From Mesaphorura yosii (Eukaryota > Arthropoda > Collembola > Poduromorpha > Tullbergiidae), in NCBI GenBank assembly GCA_009869945.1, contig WIXG01000296.1:1-64000 (forward strand): a stretch of DNA of 64,000 nt, written 5' to 3'. The notes under the pieces are model-generated. The model had not been told where the DNA came from. It did no database searches and saw nothing but the letters and a program-made list of their open reading frames with translations. The position numbers and the translations under genes were made by a program. The stretch's first letter is position 1. Each line of letters starts with the position of its first letter. Positions 60,936 through 64,000 of the stretch are shown in pieces.

Positions 60936-61965
60936 TGGCAATGGCATCTAGACAGTAGAAACAAGCAAACACAATATTTAAAAAAGAGATTGCGAATTTT
61001 AATTCTATTTTAAGGTGATTACTTTCACATCATTGATTTAGGCCAATTTATTTGCGTCCATTGTGATTTTTCTTAGCCAGTATACCAATAATTCGTAAGT
61101 TCGATGCTGCATCATTTTATGAATTACCTTAGTCAACATTAAACAGAATTTGTCGGATTCGATTCAGAACTGATTGATGCTTATCAATTTGCATTTTGCC
61201 TGATGAAGATAAAAGCAGTATTTTTGCGAAAGGTGATGTCGATGTCCATATCTTTATTGATGAGCTTGGAATTGCAACTTTTGGACGTTGTGACTGAAAC
61301 ATGCACGTCGTTTAGTCATACAACAAAGAAGCGACTTATCCTTGAGACATGTGGATGGAGGAGAAATAATTTCGAAATAATCATACGACAATAACATCAA
61401 CTCGTGAAACTCAACTCAACGTGGAACGTGCCAGTGTTGGTGTTCCGCGTAATTAGTCGTTCTAGTCGGTCTTTATTGAAGTGGGTTTCTGTCGGCCACC
61501 GCTACTTCCGGATCTCACTCACAATCAATAGCTACTACAACTACCACCAGTAAAAGTCTCAAGTTTATACGGACACGTGTCGGTGTCGCGTCACAAAAAG
61601 ATGAGACAATTTGGTCAACAACGCGTATTTTAAAAGTATCACAATACAAGTTTCCATTATTGTTCACTGAGATTATAGTAAACACTCGAGTAGTTCGGCC
61701 GAAATGGAAGTGCGTTTGATACGTCAATGGCCACGGTAAAGTTATGAATCCCAGCAGGCGTAGGGGCACATTCATCAGATCTCAGTTTCCAGGTACGCCG
61801 CTTTGTGTATTGTGTGTGTAGATTTAAAGTATTGAAACTGAGTCTTTCTCGCCGCGCAGGCTATGGGAGCAAATTAATGGCAGAATTTGTACTCAGTATA
61901 AGCAATACAGACGTACAAACATCTTTAGATCGTGTTTGGACTATTGACGGCATTTGTTCAGACTG
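60936..61965 (+). other. Non-coding interval before the final gene
   Basis: About 1 kb with ferritin 3'UTR and presumably the promoter and 5'UTR of the next gene; an acceptor-like TTGTTCAG lies just before its ATG at 61966, so a 5' intron is possible. No coding exon recognised. Confidence 0.5.
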
Positions 61966-64000
61966 ATGTCTTATGTTAGACGTGACACCACAACTGTAAC
62001 GGACAGCGATCACTCGGGCCATACTCATCTTCCGCGTGTATCTGCACTTCCCGTTGACTGGTATCAGCATCAGCCAGTCATGACGGTGTCGTCAAGCGAT
62101 TCAGATTCTTACGTACAATTCGTGACCAGCAACGACTTCCAGAGCATATTTGAAGCGGGCGTGGACGATGAAATTGTTATTTCCACCATGTCACCAACTC
62201 CAACGTTGGCCCAAGACAATGGCGGCGGGACGGAGAATGACAATACTGATGAGCAAATGTACGACTCTGAAAACGATGCATTGTTTCCTTCGTTGTCCAC
62301 ATTAACTTCGGGTGATTCTACCTCTAACTTCTTGAGTACTGATGGAAATGGAAGCGTTCAGTCTTGGTCTCCGACATCTCCGTTTGTGTTGTTGGAAGAA
62401 GAAATAGTTCCCTTTTCTAATGTAGATAATGCTCTACTGGATTCGGACTTACTAGGTGTCTACGGAAATCGTCGTCCTTCGACTGACTTGGATACTCTCA
62501 TGCTGAGCAGAAATATCTTGTCTCCACCTGACGATTCATTAAACAATTTGCTGCTGAATACAGAAATCCCGATAAATCCCATGGAAGGACAAGATATGGT
62601 GGCCACTCAGAATAATAATAGAGAAGTCCAGTGCTTGGAAAATTCATTAAATGGTGCCAAAGAAAGTGGTCTAACGCAACTCAATAATAATCCGAGCTTC
62701 ATACAAAACATCAAAACGCGAACATCGGTCTTTCACATTCTACTGCAAGGCATTGTCGACAAAGTAAGATGAATTAACTGAAAGCTCGGGCGAATTTAAC
62801 CCGACTTAATTTGGTTATTTTCATGTTCACATTCTGAGTTACAGATTGAACTGATTAAGGAGAAGACAGAAGCGAGTGTCACTTTCTATATCATCTATGG
62901 GACGCTGGAATTCAACGAAAAAAATGTGCATAAATACTTGAAAGCAAGAGAGGCCAAATTATCCGGTCCAGATGGAAAATACTCCCGGTTCCATTTGCTG
63001 TTCCACAAGCGAAGAAAAGAGGGACAAGGCCGGCGCTCACCACAGCCGAGCACAAGTGCAACTGGAAATGGTGTGAACGGTCTTGAAAATGATCACGATT
63101 ATGATCTTGAATCGACACGAAAGAGGTCGAATTCGGATTCTGAACCAGAGTTTGTAGAAGATCATTTGTACGCTGCCACACTCTTGAGGCAGAAGGTCTC
63201 CTCGTAAGTCAATCGTAATTTAGAGAATCCTGGACCGTTACTTTCGGATGGGCCGTTTTTGTTTTGCATTGGCAACTTTTTCTTGCAGACCAACCGTTCA
63301 CGATCATCAGTATAACAATGACGTACCTGCTGCCTGCTTCATATCCGCGCGATCTGACCCACTTCTCTCGGGCTCAGGCACAAATAAACCTGGGGCTTCA
63401 ATTGACACTTCATCTTCCAATGGTCCGTCTTCTCGTAGGTTTAAGTCAAGATTACGCTTCACGTCAAAGTTTCATCGACACAGGTGTCTCAGAAATTTGG
63501 TTGAAGCACTATTTGAGAAGGTTAAAGGATTGGAGAACAAGACGGGAGCCAAAGTACTGAGTATGACAATAAGTTACGACGAGATGCTAATAACCAGACA
63601 GAACTTTGATGACGCCTTTCAGCAGTTACTCGGTGTTCGTAAAACGTCCCTTATCACCAGATTTGGAGCAGAAAAATCGATAGAACGGCAGTATATGTCA
63701 AGAACACAAAGCAAGGGACTAGGAGCGAGTGCACTCGAAAATTTCCCAGAGACTAACACAGCCCCTCTTCTTACTGGTTTGGCAATTCAATTTCCTACTG
63801 TAATTCCAAGCAACGGAGCTCTTGGTGGAATTGTAGCCGGACCACAAGGACAAGGTCCCTCGTCAGTTCTGTACCTTCCATCAAACCCGGTGATCTTCCA
63901 TGGTGCAGGCAGTGAATATGAATCCGTTCCAGGCAATCCGGGGTCGCCCACAAACCTGACTGCGCCACTGTCGATACAAACACTGCATCAGTCCAACAGC
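61966..64000 (+). CDS. Putative transcription regulator with two MADS-like modules (partial, runs off window)
   Basis: Three exons so far: 61966-62763, 62845-63203 and 63289 to the edge, with consistent phases (0, 2) and no stop. The first 240 residues are acidic and rich in Ser, Asn and Asp (DDEIVIST, LLEEEIVPFS, LLDSDLLG), like an activation domain. Two related helix-strand modules follow. Module 1 is residues 250-285, KTRTSVFH then GIVDKIELIKEKTEASVTFYIIYG, split by intron 1. Module 2 is about 452-483, LVEALFEKVKGLENKTGAKV then LSMTISYD, preceded by a basic Arg/Lys/His-rich stretch. Shared positions include the K-T-x-A-x-V core. Both resemble, by eye, the SRF/MEF2 MADS helix and first strand. 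Between them are Ser/Pro-rich linkers with KRR and RKRS clusters. The remaining sequence is Pro/Gly/Ser-rich. I do not recognise the family; the MADS link is a hypothesis. Confidence 0.6.

Overview
The window is animal nuclear DNA, almost certainly from an arthropod. Seven multi-exon genes could be rebuilt exon by exon with consistent splice phases, through mostly short introns (about 50-100 bp). They include a secreted hemocyanin-superfamily protein with all six copper-binding histidines, a secreted heavy-type ferritin, a short KDM4 demethylase and a peptide-type GPCR. A small pancrustacean (springtail, branchiopod, ostracod or similar) fits best, but the species cannot be named from the sequence alone. 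No bacterial operons, CRISPR arrays, rRNA or convincing tRNA genes were seen.

Layout. 1-9.6 kb: no recognisable coding sequence; a TATA-type promoter candidate lies near 8.46 kb. 9.6-11.1 kb (-): KDM4-type histone demethylase. 11.2-21.8 kb: non-coding. 21.8-30.1 kb (+): an eight-exon, 1013-residue class A GPCR with a DRW motif in place of DRY, a roughly 350-residue third intracellular loop and a long Cys-rich tail. 31.2-32.7 kb (+): prostaglandin E synthase 2. 33.6-34.9 kb (-): a J-domain protein with an intronless CDS and a DnaJ-X C-terminal domain of the fungal/plant type, preceded by a spliceosomal 5'UTR intron. 36.0-37.7 kb (+): PRCC. 37.9-42.3 kb (-): plasma-membrane Na+/H+ exchanger. 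43.2-45.1 kb (-): NSUN5-type rRNA methyltransferase, sharing a short divergent promoter with GTF3C1 (45.5-52.2 kb, +, 28 exons).

From 52.6 to 60.9 kb lies a run of genes that all appear to encode secreted proteins: a defensin-like cysteine-rich peptide spread over three tiny exons, the hemocyanin-like protein, an SGNH/GDSL hydrolase, a small helical protein on the minus strand, and ferritin. A frameshifted 3' fragment of a polycystin-2 gene sits in the middle of this run. The last gene (61.97 kb to the window end, +, partial) looks like a transcription regulator: an acidic, Ser/Asn-rich N-terminus followed by two copies of one short helix-strand module that resembles a divergent MADS box.

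The most unusual items are the DnaJ-X gene (possible acquisition from a fungus), the duplicated MADS-like module, the hidden defensin-like gene, the GPCR with two altered activation motifs, and the secreted-protein cluster. All identifications rest on motifs read by eye; no database search was run. Exon coordinates come from GT/AG sites and phase, and have no transcript evidence.
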